DNA from: Bacteroidota bacterium
GTDB taxonomy: Bacteria > Bacteroidota > Bacteroidia > Bacteroidales > Bacteroidaceae
DNA length: 46,172 nucleotides
Direction: 5' to 3'
Assembly: GCA_023458215.1 (NCBI GenBank)
Contig: JAEXAJ010000203.1
Coordinates: 1-46,172, forward strand
In this document: positions 25,759 through 33,468 of the stretch, piece by piece
Position numbering within the stretch: position 1 is the stretch's first letter
Layout of the letters: each line of letters starts with the position of its first letter
Program-made: the position numbers and the translations under genes
The notes under the pieces: model-generated
Database searches by the model: none
Seen by the model: the letters and a program-made list of their open reading frames with translations, nothing else
Told to the model about the DNA's origin: nothing

Positions 25759-26562
25759 ATGAAAGTAAAATTTATAAGTCTCGCAAGCGGAAGTAGCGGC
25801 AACTGCTATTATATAGGCACAGAAAAATACGGAATACTTATTGATGCCGGTATTGCGGTACGCACTATTAAGAAAGGACTGAAAGACGTTGGCGTCAATA
25901 TGGAAATGATACGTGCCGTATTTGTCACCCACGACCATGCAGACCATATAAAGGCTGTAGGTGGACTGGGTGAGAAACTGAATATCCCCGTCTATACTAC
26001 TGCCCGCATTCACGAAGGAATCAACAAGAGTTATTGCATGACCGAAAAGCTGCACACCTCCGTTCGCTACTTGGAAAAGCAGCAGGCTATGCAGTTGGAA
26101 GATTTCCGTATCGAGTCTTTTGAAGTTCCTCATGATGGTACAGACAACGTAGGTTATTGTATTGAAATCGATGGAAAGGTGTTTTCTTTCCTCACCGACC
26201 TTGGTGAAATCACCCCAACCGCCGCCGAATATATTTGCAAAGCGAATTATTTAATTCTCGAAGCCAATTATGATGAGGAAATGTTACGTATGGGCACTTA
26301 TCCCCAATATCTAAAAGAACGAATTATCAGCCGCACCGGTCACATGAGCAATATTGCTACCGCAGAGTTTTTGGCTGATAATATTACGGAGCATCTGCAA
26401 TATATTTGGCTTTGTCATTTAAGTAAGGACAATAACCATCCTGAATTGGCATATAAAACTGTTGAATGGAAATTGAGAGAGAAAGGTATCATCGTAGGTA
26501 AAGACCTACAGTTATGCGCATTAAAGCGTACCACTCCTTCTGATCTTTATGAATTCGAATAA
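25759..26562 (+). CDS. MBL-fold metallo-hydrolase, YycJ/WalJ type
   Basis: A 267-residue metallo-beta-lactamase-fold hydrolase. The N-terminal FISLASGSSGNCYYIG is characteristic of the YycJ/WalJ subgroup, some members of which are DNA 5'-exonucleases. The metal-binding HxHxDH motif appears as THDHADH (about residues 57-63). Later ligands fit FEVPHDGTDNVGY and FLTDLGE, and the histidine in SRTGHMSN plus WLCHLSKDNN close the site. It stands alone just before the tRNA genes. The exonuclease role is a family inference. Confidence 0.88.
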   Translation: MKVKFISLASGSSGNCYYIGTEKYGILIDAGIAVRTIKKGLKDVGVNMEMIRAVFVTHDHADHIKAVGGLGEKLNIPVYTTARIHEGINKSYCMTEKLHTSVRYLEKQQAMQLEDFRIESFEVPHDGTDNVGYCIEIDGKVFSFLTDLGEITPTAAEYICKANYLILEANYDEEMLRMGTYPQYLKERIISRTGHMSNIATAEFLADNITEHLQYIWLCHLSKDNNHPELAYKTVEWKLREKGIIVGKDLQLCALKRTTPSDLYEFE

Positions 26563-26597
26563 AAAAGCCGATTTCATCGAAAAAATACCGTCTTTTG

Positions 26598-26629
26598 TTT
26601 GGCTAAATAAATAAAAAGGACTACTTTTG
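26598..26629 (+). promoter_or_regulatory. promoter of tRNA-Lys
   Basis: TTTG (26598-26601) and TACTTTTG (26622-26629), separated by 20 bases, match the -33/-7 consensus. The tRNA starts 26 bases later. Confidence 0.75.
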
Positions 26630-26654
26630 CACCCGCTAACAAAGAAGATCGTAT

Positions 26655-26727
26655 GCACTCTTAGCTCAGCTGGTAGAGCAATTGACTCTTAATCAATGGG
26701 TCCAGGGTTCGAGTCCCTGAGGGTGTA
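26655..26727 (+). tRNA. tRNA-Lys, anticodon CTT
   Basis: A full cloverleaf can be drawn. The acceptor stem is GCACTCT with AGGGTGT (closing G-U pair), the anticodon loop CTCTTAA sits on an ATTGA/TCAAT stem, and the T arm is CAGGG-TTCGAGT-CCCTG. The anticodon is CTT, reading AAG. The discriminator is A at 26727 and CCA is encoded at 26728-26730. Confidence 0.96.
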
Positions 26728-26734
26728 CCAAAGG

Positions 26735-26760
26735 AAGAGTGATAAAGGTCGCTCTTTTTT
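26735..26760 (+). terminator. terminator after tRNA-Lys
   Basis: AAGAGTGA (26735-26742) pairs with TCGCTCTT (26749-26756) including one G-U pair, and a run of T follows. Confidence 0.8.
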
Positions 26761-26802
26761 GATTACAAAACTGCATTGCAATAAATATTTTAGATACGAA
26801 TA

Positions 26803-26833
26803 TTTGCAGTTTACACAAAAAAGCGTACCTTTG
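26803..26833 (+). promoter_or_regulatory. promoter of tRNA-Arg
   Basis: TTTG (26803-26806) and TACCTTTG (26826-26833), separated by 19 bases, match the -33/-7 consensus. The tRNA starts 17 bases later. Confidence 0.75.
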
Positions 26834-26849
26834 CACCGCAATTAAGGAT

Positions 26850-26923
<74 letters not shown>

Positions 26924-26929
26924 CATTCT

Positions 26930-26979
26930 AAAGAGACTTAAATAATCGTTTGATATACAGATTTTAAGTCTCTTATTTT
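26930..26979 (+). terminator. terminator after tRNA-Arg
   Basis: AAGAGACTTA (26931-26940) is a perfect complement of TAAGTCTCTT (26965-26974), followed by an A/T-rich stretch. Confidence 0.75.
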
Positions 26980-27042
26980 CTATCCAAAAATAGCCAAAAG
27001 CTATTAAAAAAAACGGCACGATTTTCACCCGTGGAGCAAAAA

Positions 27043-27067
27043 GGGTGTCGAAAAAGGGGTGTCGAAA
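27043..27067. repeat. paired GGGTGTCGAAA direct repeat before the recombinase
   Basis: GGGTGTCGAAA occurs at 27043-27053 and 27057-27067, start to start 14 bases, ending 12 bases before the recombinase ATG. It could be a recombinase arm-type binding site or part of an attachment region; this is inference. Confidence 0.5.
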
Positions 27068-27079
27068 TTTTTAATAGTT

Positions 27080-28316
27080 ATGGCGAAAATTTCAGCAACA
27101 GTATTAGCAGCACGGAAAAGTGCAGAGGGAACGTACCCTATCTTTGTACGCATTGCGGCAAAGAAAGAAAAAGCGTACATTAAAACGCAGTACGAAATAT
27201 CCGATTTATGCCAATGGTATAACGGGAAAATAGTAGCTCGTTCGGATGCTTCTTTAATGAACAAAAGAATTTTATTTGAAATAAAGAAGTACAAAGAACG
27301 CATAGAAGAAATCGAAAACTATGATACCTATACAGCTACGCAATTAAAGCTTATAATTACACAAAAGGACAAAGTTACACAATCCGCATCTACATTTACA
27401 GACTTTCTAAGAAAACGCATTTCGGAACTTGTAGGAGATGGGAGAAACGGTCATGCAAAGATGCTCCAAGAAACATTAAGAGTTTTCTTGCTTGCAGAAG
27501 GTGAATTGCCTTTTGTGATAATGAATCATATCACTATTGAACATTTTGATAACTGGATGAAGCGGAAAAGCTATAGTGATGGTAATAGACAAATACGCTT
27601 GTCTCAAATCAAAGCGCGCGTAAACGAAGCTATAAGATACGGATTGATAAAATGTGAGATACATCCGTTCGCTTATACAAAGATACCCACGCCTGATATT
27701 AGAGAATTGGATATAAGTATTTCTGATTTTATAAAGATTAGAGATTCGGATGTAACACAAAGCAAAAGATATACCATTGCCAAAGATATGTTTCTGCTTT
27801 CATTTTATATTGGCGGTGCAAACCTTGCCGATATTGTTCAAATGGATTTTAGTGGAAATGAGGTTGATTACATGAGAAAAAAAAGCTCAGAGCATAGAAG
27901 AAGAGATAGAGTAACACGCATTCCCATCCAGCTCGAAGCAAGAGTAATCATTAACAAGTATATAGGGGAAGGAGGACTTTTAGAATTAGGGTATAAATTT
28001 ACATACGGAAATTTGTGCAGATATATCAATAGCTGCCTCAAAAAACTTGCTAAAGACTTAAACCTGCAAAGCAATATATCTTTTTATTCAGCCCGAAAGA
28101 CCTTTGCGCAATTCGCCTCAGAAATAGCTATACCCTACCCCATTATAGAGTATTGTTTAGGACATTCTGTAAAACGTAACTATCAACTCCTACGTAAAAG
28201 TCAAACCACAGCAAGCAGATGCAGCGATAAGGCGTGTTATTGAATACACTCAACATCCCGAAGTATTTGAGGACTTTATAAACTTACGAAATCAAATGCA
28301 AATAATGATGATGTAA
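27080..28316 (+). pseudogene. tyrosine recombinase (integrase), frameshifted before the catalytic Tyr
   Basis: A phage/transposon-type tyrosine recombinase of the Bacteroidetes kind. The N-terminal arm-binding region (MAKISATVLAARKSAEGTYP), a SAM-like core-binding region (about residues 110-210) and the catalytic core (LLSFYIGGANLADIVQMDF, SFYSARKTFAQFASE, IEYCLGHSVK) are in one frame. After KRN (28180) that frame runs into a short nonsense tail ending at TGA 28241-28243. The next frame continues from 28182 as INSYVKVKPQQADAAIRRVIEY to TAA 28314-28316, restoring the expected C-terminus with catalytic Tyr at 28191-28193. Skipping T28181 would give an intact protein of about 411 residues. ATG 27080 is chosen over GTG 27059. 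Confidence 0.82.
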
Positions 28317-28349
28317 ATCAAATATAATAAGGAGAAATAAAAAATAAAT

Positions 28350-28406
28350 GCTTAACAACTTGCATAATATACAATGGTATATTATCTTTATATTGTCAAT
28401 TTGAAA
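28350..28406 (+). CDS. possible 18-residue hydrophobic peptide
   Basis: An AAGGAG ribosome-binding site (near 28329) precedes ATG 28350 by about 16 bases, followed by an 18-codon frame (MLNNLHNIQWYIIFILSI) ending at TGA. It overlaps a strong hairpin at 28364-28385. It may be a leader peptide or chance; I would not rely on it. Confidence 0.25.
28364..28385. repeat. perfect inverted repeat with 9-bp arms
   Basis: ATAATATAC and GTATATTAT flank the four-base loop AATG. It lies between the recombinase remnant and the small ORFs and could be an operator or an RNA hairpin. Confidence 0.6.
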
Positions 28407-28450
28407 CGAATAATATTACGAATGAAAAAGAGTTCTTTCTTGATCTACTA

Positions 28451-28609
28451 ATGAAAAAAAAGGCAGAAATGAAAATGTTGGAATACATCTTCAATAGTGG
28501 TCGAACTATTAGCGAAAGCAAAATGAACGCAGTACTTGACCGTAAAAGGCAACTTGAAAAAGACTTAAAAACGATTGAGGACGCTTTGAAGAAATTAGAA
28601 AAGAAGTAA
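28451..28609 (+). CDS. small charged coiled-coil-like protein, 52 aa
   Basis: A short frame starting at ATG 28451. Its product (MKKKAEMKMLEYIFNSGRTISE and onward) is very rich in Lys, Glu and Leu with heptad-like spacing in the second half, suggesting a helix or coiled coil. It begins in a TAATG overlap with a nine-codon frame (28422-28451, MKKSSFLIY), so translation could be coupled. It sits between the recombinase and the DUF5053 gene, 42 bases before the latter. No function is recognised. Confidence 0.5.
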   Translation: MKKKAEMKMLEYIFNSGRTISESKMNAVLDRKRQLEKDLKTIEDALKKLEKK

Positions 28610-28651
28610 AATCATTCTCCCTCTGGGGGAGAACTAAAAACTATATGAAAT

Positions 28652-29071
28652 ATGAAAACCTTGCTAAAAGAGCTAGAAGCTTTAAAACTAATAATGAGTT
28701 CTAATAGCCCGACAAGGGAAATAGACTTTCAAACAAAAGTAGATGAGATAAACAAACTTTATCCATCTGAAAGCGACGGCGATATCATTGCAGACTTCGT
28801 TATGCAATGTTATGAAGAAATAGGAAATGAGCTAAACCAAGTCAAAAATGAGTTAACTGTACGCCAACAACTTGCAGATATTAGCGGCTTTATTTCGTTG
28901 TCCTATATTGCTAAAACCTATTTCGGGAAATCCAAACAATGGCTCAACAACAAGATTAACGGCTGTATTGTTAATGGCAAACCTAATAAGTTTACAGAAG
29001 AAGAAAAAGAAAGACTAAATAACGCTCTAAATGATCTAAGCAAAAAATTAGGCTCAATTCGCATTTCATAG
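28652..29071 (+). CDS. DUF5053 family protein
   Basis: A 139-residue protein that resembles DUF5053, a family found mainly in Bacteroides mobile or variable regions and without known function. The N-terminal half is helical and charged. The C-terminal part carries the family's conserved stretch ISLSYIAKTYFGKSKQWL followed by NKINGCIVNGKP, which looks like a winged or helix-turn-helix type DNA-binding segment, and ends KKLGSIRIS. It follows the recombinase and small ORF and is closed by a terminator. A role in control of the island is a guess; the family assignment is from recalled conservation. Confidence 0.75.
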   Translation: MKTLLKELEALKLIMSSNSPTREIDFQTKVDEINKLYPSESDGDIIADFVMQCYEEIGNELNQVKNELTVRQQLADISGFISLSYIAKTYFGKSKQWLNNKINGCIVNGKPNKFTEEEKERLNNALNDLSKKLGSIRIS

Positions 29072-29091
29072 TGCGTTTTAAATTGACACCG

Positions 29092-29119
29092 CCCCGTAGT
29101 TGAGCCGCTACGGGGTTTT
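29092..29119 (+). terminator. terminator after the DUF5053 gene
   Basis: CCCCGTAG (29092-29099) pairs with CTACGGGG (29108-29115), followed by TTTT. The stop codon of the convergent minus-strand gene lies inside the second arm. Confidence 0.85.
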
Positions 29120-29689
29120 AGTCTTTTTCACTATTGACAAAGAGGGCAAAGCAGGTCTAGTAACAACAGGAGGTGGAGGAGGTGGTACTTTCTCGTCGTA
29201 ATAATCTGACAGTGCCGCTGCTGAATAATTACACATATCCTCAACATCACTATCATTCAAATCTTTGGCAGTAGGAAGAATAGAATATCCATTAACTAAC
29301 GAATAATTAAAATGTTCTTCAGTGTCTTTATGTATAAGCGTAACATGATCTCCACTATCCTTTGCATCAAGTTTCCCAAATTTTGTTATATGAGGATTCG
29401 TTGCATCGACTTGGAATTTTCCACCCAAACTATAAGTATCTAAATTATTATTGTCAGGATAGCAATAATGTGCTTCACCATCCTTCTGCTTTCTATTCCA
29501 TCCCCATTTGGCTTGCAATATAATATTTTTATTAGTTTGACATTCCCGATTTCTAACCAAACTATTATTAATAAAACTATTAGCTTTACTTCTGTTGTCC
29601 ACAAAAATCTTCAATTGGACTCCTCTCAACTTACTATTAGCAATAACCCTACTCAGTTGATTCCTCTGTTCCCTACCATATTCTCCCAT
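29108..29689 (-). CDS. orphan protein with an injection-system-cargo-like N-terminus
   Basis: A 193-residue protein without signal peptide or membrane segment. Its start (MGEYGREQRNQLSRVIAN, then QLKIFVDNRS at about residues 25-34) resembles the conserved QLK-FxDNRP leader of cargo proteins of extracellular contractile injection systems (often DUF4157-linked). The middle has AKWGWNRKQKDGEAHYCYPD and a possible small folded domain, then a Pro-rich run (PPPPPPVV) and a basic end. No structural genes of such a system are near. It may be a truncated or orphan effector, or an unrelated island protein. The ribosome-binding site is weak. Confidence 0.55.
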   Translation of the reverse strand: MGEYGREQRNQLSRVIANSKLRGVQLKIFVDNRSKANSFINNSLVRNRECQTNKNIILQAKWGWNRKQKDGEAHYCYPDNNNLDTYSLGGKFQVDATNPHITKFGKLDAKDSGDHVTLIHKDTEEHFNYSLVNGYSILPTAKDLNDSDVEDMCNYSAAALSDYYDEKVPPPPPPVVTRPALPSLSIVKKTKTP

Positions 29690-30176
29690 ATCACTTACAT
29701 TTTAAATAATGGATAAATTTAGGAAATAAGAAGAAAGCAACCAAATTTATTTTCTAAACGACCAAAAGCTGCCAATGAACGACATAAATAAGCATTTAAA
29801 ACGCAAAAAAACCGACCCTTTCGAGCCGAGGCAAACACTTGTCGCTACAAGTACAACTTCTACTTTTTAAATTTCTTATATACAAGCCACATCACTATTA
29901 TTAAAACAAAGGCAATAATAACACCAAATGCCCAGCCACCAAGTTCTATTTTAGTCTCTTGCCATTTAGTTAACTGCTTTTTTTAGAGGAGTAAGAGATA
30001 AAGCGTTCTTCTTGTACAGATTGACTAAATTATATGCATAAAAACGAAATCCCTCAGATTCTTACGTTGATCCTCATTCTCTGTTTCCGTTTGAAACATG
30101 AAATATCTCTATCATTTTAAACTAACTCAGAATTTGACTGTTATTAGGATTTATAACCTAATTCAGAACAAACAAA
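29690..30176. other. gene-poor gap with a decayed gene
   Basis: This 487-base stretch between the cargo-like gene and the fimbrillin gene holds no intact gene. It is A/T-rich and contains the remnant at 29860-30099 and a short inverted repeat TTAGG/CCTAA just before the fimbrillin gene. It is the likely right-hand part of the recombinase island, but no boundary repeat was found. Confidence 0.6.
29860..30099 (-). pseudogene. decayed small single-pass membrane protein
   Basis: On the minus strand a start (MFQTETENEDQRKN) is followed, after a frame change, by YNLVNLYKKNALSLTPLKK. After a second change at a run of seven A (29978-29984), KWQETKIELGGWAFGVIIA and a membrane segment ending MWLVYKKFKK follow, to TAG at 29860. 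The two shifts cancel, so the total is 240 bases, or 80 codons. The pieces together look like a small membrane protein with an N-terminal soluble part. Either the gene is dead or the read contains errors. Confidence 0.45.
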
Positions 30177-31103
30177 ATGAGAAAATTTTCTATTTTTATT
30201 TGTACCCTACTACTGTTAGCAGGATGTGCAAAGAATGAGACCTATATCTATGGTTGGTCACCAGACAATGATTCGAACAATGACAATCCGCAAGAAGGGA
30301 ATGTACTTGTTTCTTTTTCTGCCTCGCTTGAAAGCCGTCATATGACACGCGCTATGTCTCCCATGCCTAAAGGAGTGGTGAGCCAAATCTATTCTTTTAA
30401 GACTACTGATAGCAGGCTTAGTGATCCTTTTGCCGATGGTTATTACATAACAGCTTCGGCAGGGATGCTTACCGGAGTGAAAGGCTACAAAATGTATTTG
30501 AACAATGGTACTTATAATATGTATGCTCTATCAACCAATTCATTGTCTGCCCCTCCTGAAGTTAACAATGGAGATACAGAGCCCCTAAAAAATGGTATTG
30601 ATTACCTGTGGTGGGAAAACCTTGATCAAGATGTAACTACTTCACAAGTACATGTTCCCATTGTATTTCAGCATGTATCCACACAAGTAGTTATTGAAGT
30701 ATCTGCCGGAGAGAATTTGATACTGGATAGTTTGATTTCGGCTACAATTTTGCCTCCAACTCCAGGAGCCAGCCTTCATTTGCAAATAGGCATTATCGAT
30801 CCCGCTCGCACCTATGATGATGTACCTTTTAGTATGGGTATTAATAAATTCTTAGCCCAGGCTATCATATTACCCATCACAAGCGATGATCCAATGCCCC
30901 TAACTTTGAAGATACTGGCAAATGGAGAAACCGAACCGAGAACTTATACTGCAAACATACCGACACATGGCAAACTTGCCGGTGGTTTCTCATATGTTTT
31001 CAGTGCTATTATAGATGGAAATACAGTATCGTTTTCTGATGCCAGCATTAAAGACTGGACGGATGTGGACGAAACCGGAAATCCAATATATCCAAATCAG
31101 TAA
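30177..31103 (+). CDS. fimbrillin-family lipoprotein
   Basis: A 308-residue precursor with a lipoprotein signal (MRKFSIFICTLLLLAGC, Cys17 as the lipidated residue). The rest matches the Mfa-like/fimbrillin family of Bacteroidetes type V pili. It has SFSASLESRHMTRAM with an arginine suited to protease maturation, IDYLWWENLDQDV, VFQHVSTQVVIEVSAG, and a C-terminal strand ending SFSDASIKDWTDVDE. Such proteins are surface-exposed pilus subunits or related adhesins assembled by strand exchange. No anchor or tip gene follows, so it is an orphan; AbgT is convergent just downstream. Confidence 0.85.
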   Translation: MRKFSIFICTLLLLAGCAKNETYIYGWSPDNDSNNDNPQEGNVLVSFSASLESRHMTRAMSPMPKGVVSQIYSFKTTDSRLSDPFADGYYITASAGMLTGVKGYKMYLNNGTYNMYALSTNSLSAPPEVNNGDTEPLKNGIDYLWWENLDQDVTTSQVHVPIVFQHVSTQVVIEVSAGENLILDSLISATILPPTPGASLHLQIGIIDPARTYDDVPFSMGINKFLAQAIILPITSDDPMPLTLKILANGETEPRTYTANIPTHGKLAGGFSYVFSAIIDGNTVSFSDASIKDWTDVDETGNPIYPNQ

Positions 31104-31109
31104 TAACGC

Positions 31110-32564
31110 TTACAGCCCTAATGGTAAGCCACTTATATACCAAAGTATAAATAATGCCGTCCAAGCAACGAGAATAATCAAAGTATATCTCCAAGTGTAT
31201 TTAAGTAGCGAGCCATAGGTGGTCTGTTTATCGTATTGCTGCATATAAGTCAGCACCAACGGCATGTAGAACATAAAAGGAGTAATGGCATTTGTCGCGC
31301 TATCACCAATGCGGAAGGCACACTGTGTGATATCCGGTGAAATGCCTTTACTTGCCAATACAGGAACAAAGATGAAAGACATAAAAGCCCACTTGGCAGT
31401 AGCCGAAACCATAATCAAATTGACAAGCGCCGAGAATACAATAAATAAAATCAGCGTCCACAAACTGTCCAAATGGACAGAAGAAAGCATATCCGCTCCC
31501 ATTATTGCCAGGCATTTGTTCAAACGGGAATACTCAAAACAGGCAAACAATTGTGACGCAAAAAAGGCTATCACAAAATAAACTCCCAGCAAATTCATCG
31601 GCTGCGTGAATCCTTCAATCACATCCCCGTCTTTGCGATAACGTCCCGAGGCAAAGCCATACACCATTCCCATTAAGCCGATGCCGAATGATAGTATAAA
31701 CAGAATTCCAATAATAAATGGAGAACGGATCAAACTTCCATTAACGCCTCGCAATATTCCCCATGAAGAAAAAGTAGCCCACAAAATAACAGTCATGTAA
31801 ATCAGCCCAACAAATAGAGCACTCAGCATTGCTCTGCGTTCCTTGCGTGATAGTTGTTTATACCCGTCGAAGCTGACATTTCCCGCATACTCTCCTAACA
31901 TGGGCAACAGGCTCTTACGGGTAATGTAATAAACAATGACTGCCAGTATGAAAGTAGAAAACCCGAAAAAATAATAGTTACACAAAGGTCCAGTCTGCAC
32001 AGGAGCGATATTGGCCATATCGGCGGCTTCTTGTGTCATAGCAGACAGCATAGGGTCCAAAGTGCTTAAAAATACATTAGCGCTATATCCACAAGCAGTA
32101 GAAACGTATGAAGTGATAATTCCTCCGATGGGGTGCAGTCCCACAGACTGGAACAGGGTTGCGGCAATAGGTATCATAATAACATAGCCCACATCCCCTA
32201 TCACATTGGATAATAATCCTGAAACTATTACCCAAAGAATAATGCGCCATTGATCCCGATGCTTTCTCACTCCTCTACGAATACAAGCATCAATAAAGCC
32301 CGAATGTTGGGCTACCCCTATGCCAAACATAGCCACAATAACCAACCCCAGCGGCGCAAAACCCGTGAAATTCGTTATTACATGACGCAGCAGCCAGCGA
32401 ATACCTTCCGGGCTCAACAAGCTTTGTATGTGTATTGCTTCTCCCGTATCGGGCTGAATCACACTGATTCCATAGATATCGAATATCCATGACAAAAAGA
32501 TGACCGCCAGCGTTAACAGGAAGAACATCGTTGCAGGATGCGGCATGTGCCATTTATTCTTCAT
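31110..32564 (-). CDS. AbgT-family transporter
   Basis: A 484-residue polytopic inner-membrane protein of the AbgT family (p-aminobenzoyl-glutamate importers or, in some members, antimetabolite exporters). About a dozen hydrophobic segments are visible, starting MFFLLTLAVIFLSWIF. Family blocks include GLLSNVIGDVGYVIMIPIAA and the C-terminal FRIGDSATNAITPFMFYMP, which contains the conserved GDSxTNxITP motif. It starts 21 bases downstream of the response regulator and is the last gene of the kinase-regulator-transporter run, so it may belong to that regulon. The substrate is inferred only from the family. Confidence 0.93.
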   Translation of the reverse strand: MKNKWHMPHPATMFFLLTLAVIFLSWIFDIYGISVIQPDTGEAIHIQSLLSPEGIRWLLRHVITNFTGFAPLGLVIVAMFGIGVAQHSGFIDACIRRGVRKHRDQWRIILWVIVSGLLSNVIGDVGYVIMIPIAATLFQSVGLHPIGGIITSYVSTACGYSANVFLSTLDPMLSAMTQEAADMANIAPVQTGPLCNYYFFGFSTFILAVIVYYITRKSLLPMLGEYAGNVSFDGYKQLSRKERRAMLSALFVGLIYMTVILWATFSSWGILRGVNGSLIRSPFIIGILFILSFGIGLMGMVYGFASGRYRKDGDVIEGFTQPMNLLGVYFVIAFFASQLFACFEYSRLNKCLAIMGADMLSSVHLDSLWTLILFIVFSALVNLIMVSATAKWAFMSFIFVPVLASKGISPDITQCAFRIGDSATNAITPFMFYMPLVLTYMQQYDKQTTYGSLLKYTWRYTLIILVAWTALFILWYISGLPLGL

Positions 32565-32585
32565 AGTCCCTTAGTTAACGAAAAG

Positions 32586-33314
32586 TTATTCGTCGTCAGC
32601 TTCCAGATTATCAATATCTAAAATACGAAGTTCCAACGCCCTTACAGCCAGACGAGTTGCATTCACTCCTACCCGTTCGCTGGCAGGAAAAAGACGTCCT
32701 ACCAAGTCATTCTGTCGTTTCTCTAAAGATTTAACACCAAAGGGCATTCCCTTTAAATTGGCTATCATATCTTTGGTGTAGCCTAAAGCTAAATGACGAA
32801 GGAAACGCTCATCATACTCATCAATGTCGTAACTGATGATAGCTTCCTGACGTTTAGCGTCATTCAGCACTGATCTGCGGAAGCGTTCCACTATTTTTTC
32901 TAAGATCGGATAGTTGAATACAAGTTTTTTTCCATCCATTACAGCTTGTACATCTGTTTTAGTGAGGAGTTCTCCCGTTTTCAAGATAATACCATCGGCA
33001 CCGGCGTCAAGAACATCGACCCACAACTTCTCATTCAGAATTTCTCCGGTGAATATCAGTACATGTACACCGGGATAACGTTTGAATATATTACGGCAAA
33101 TGTCTACACCTATGGTTGTAGAACCTCCCAAGCCTAAATCAAGCAATACTAAATCGGGTACATTCGCCTCAATCAAGGGCCAAAACTCCTTTTCGGTCAT
33201 GGCAGTGCCAATCACCTCAGCATCAAGTATTTCGTGACGAAAGATTTCCTCTGTACCTTTCAATTCCAGTTTAACATCTTCAACGATGATAACTTTAAAT
33301 TTATTTCCTTCCAT
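32586..33314 (-). CDS. response regulator with a LuxR/DUF5932-like output domain
   Basis: A 242-residue response regulator. The receiver domain starts FKVIIVEDVKLELKG, with the phosphoacceptor Asp59 in LVLLDLGLGG and the conserved Lys112 in DGIILKTGE. The C-terminal part (about residues 165-235, FLRHLALGYTKDMIANL and onward) looks like a four-helix DNA-binding output domain of the LuxR or DUF5932 kind. I chose ATG 33314 because the longer frame from 33413 would begin inside the 22-bp repeats and adds no family sequence. The cognate kinase is the neighbouring 1446-residue protein, and abgT lies 21 bases downstream. Confidence 0.88.
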   Translation of the reverse strand: MEGNKFKVIIVEDVKLELKGTEEIFRHEILDAEVIGTAMTEKEFWPLIEANVPDLVLLDLGLGGSTTIGVDICRNIFKRYPGVHVLIFTGEILNEKLWVDVLDAGADGIILKTGELLTKTDVQAVMDGKKLVFNYPILEKIVERFRRSVLNDAKRQEAIISYDIDEYDERFLRHLALGYTKDMIANLKGMPFGVKSLEKRQNDLVGRLFPASERVGVNATRLAVRALELRILDIDNLEADDE

Positions 33315-33363
33315 ATATATGTATATAATCCTATTTATTACAATCTGAATTATAAAGTATTCC

Positions 33364-33451
33364 ATACAGATATCTGCTTCATGCAACGCACTTATCTGTG
33401 TAGGCTGACGCACTTATCTGCATACGGTCACGCAGGTATTTGTGTATAAAG
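33364..33451. repeat. 22-bp tandem repeats, locus C, between kinase and regulator
   Basis: Three units start ACGCACTTATCTGTGT (33386-33407), ACGCACTTATCTGCAT (33408-33429) and ACGCAGGTATTTGTGT (33430-33451). A weaker fourth precedes them (33364-33385). They fill the gap between the kinase stop and the response-regulator start and give the clearest consensus of the family. Confidence 0.9.
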
Positions 33452-33468
33452 CCCTTTTTCTTTATCTG

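Noticed and set aside
28172..28200. Programmed frameshifting in the recombinase
   Set aside because: No slippery heptamer or downstream stem is visible at the break; a simple base gain is the simpler reading.
30121..30176. An invertible promoter ahead of the fimbrillin gene
   Set aside because: Only a short TTAGG/CCTAA palindrome is seen; no pair of longer inverted repeats flanks a promoter.
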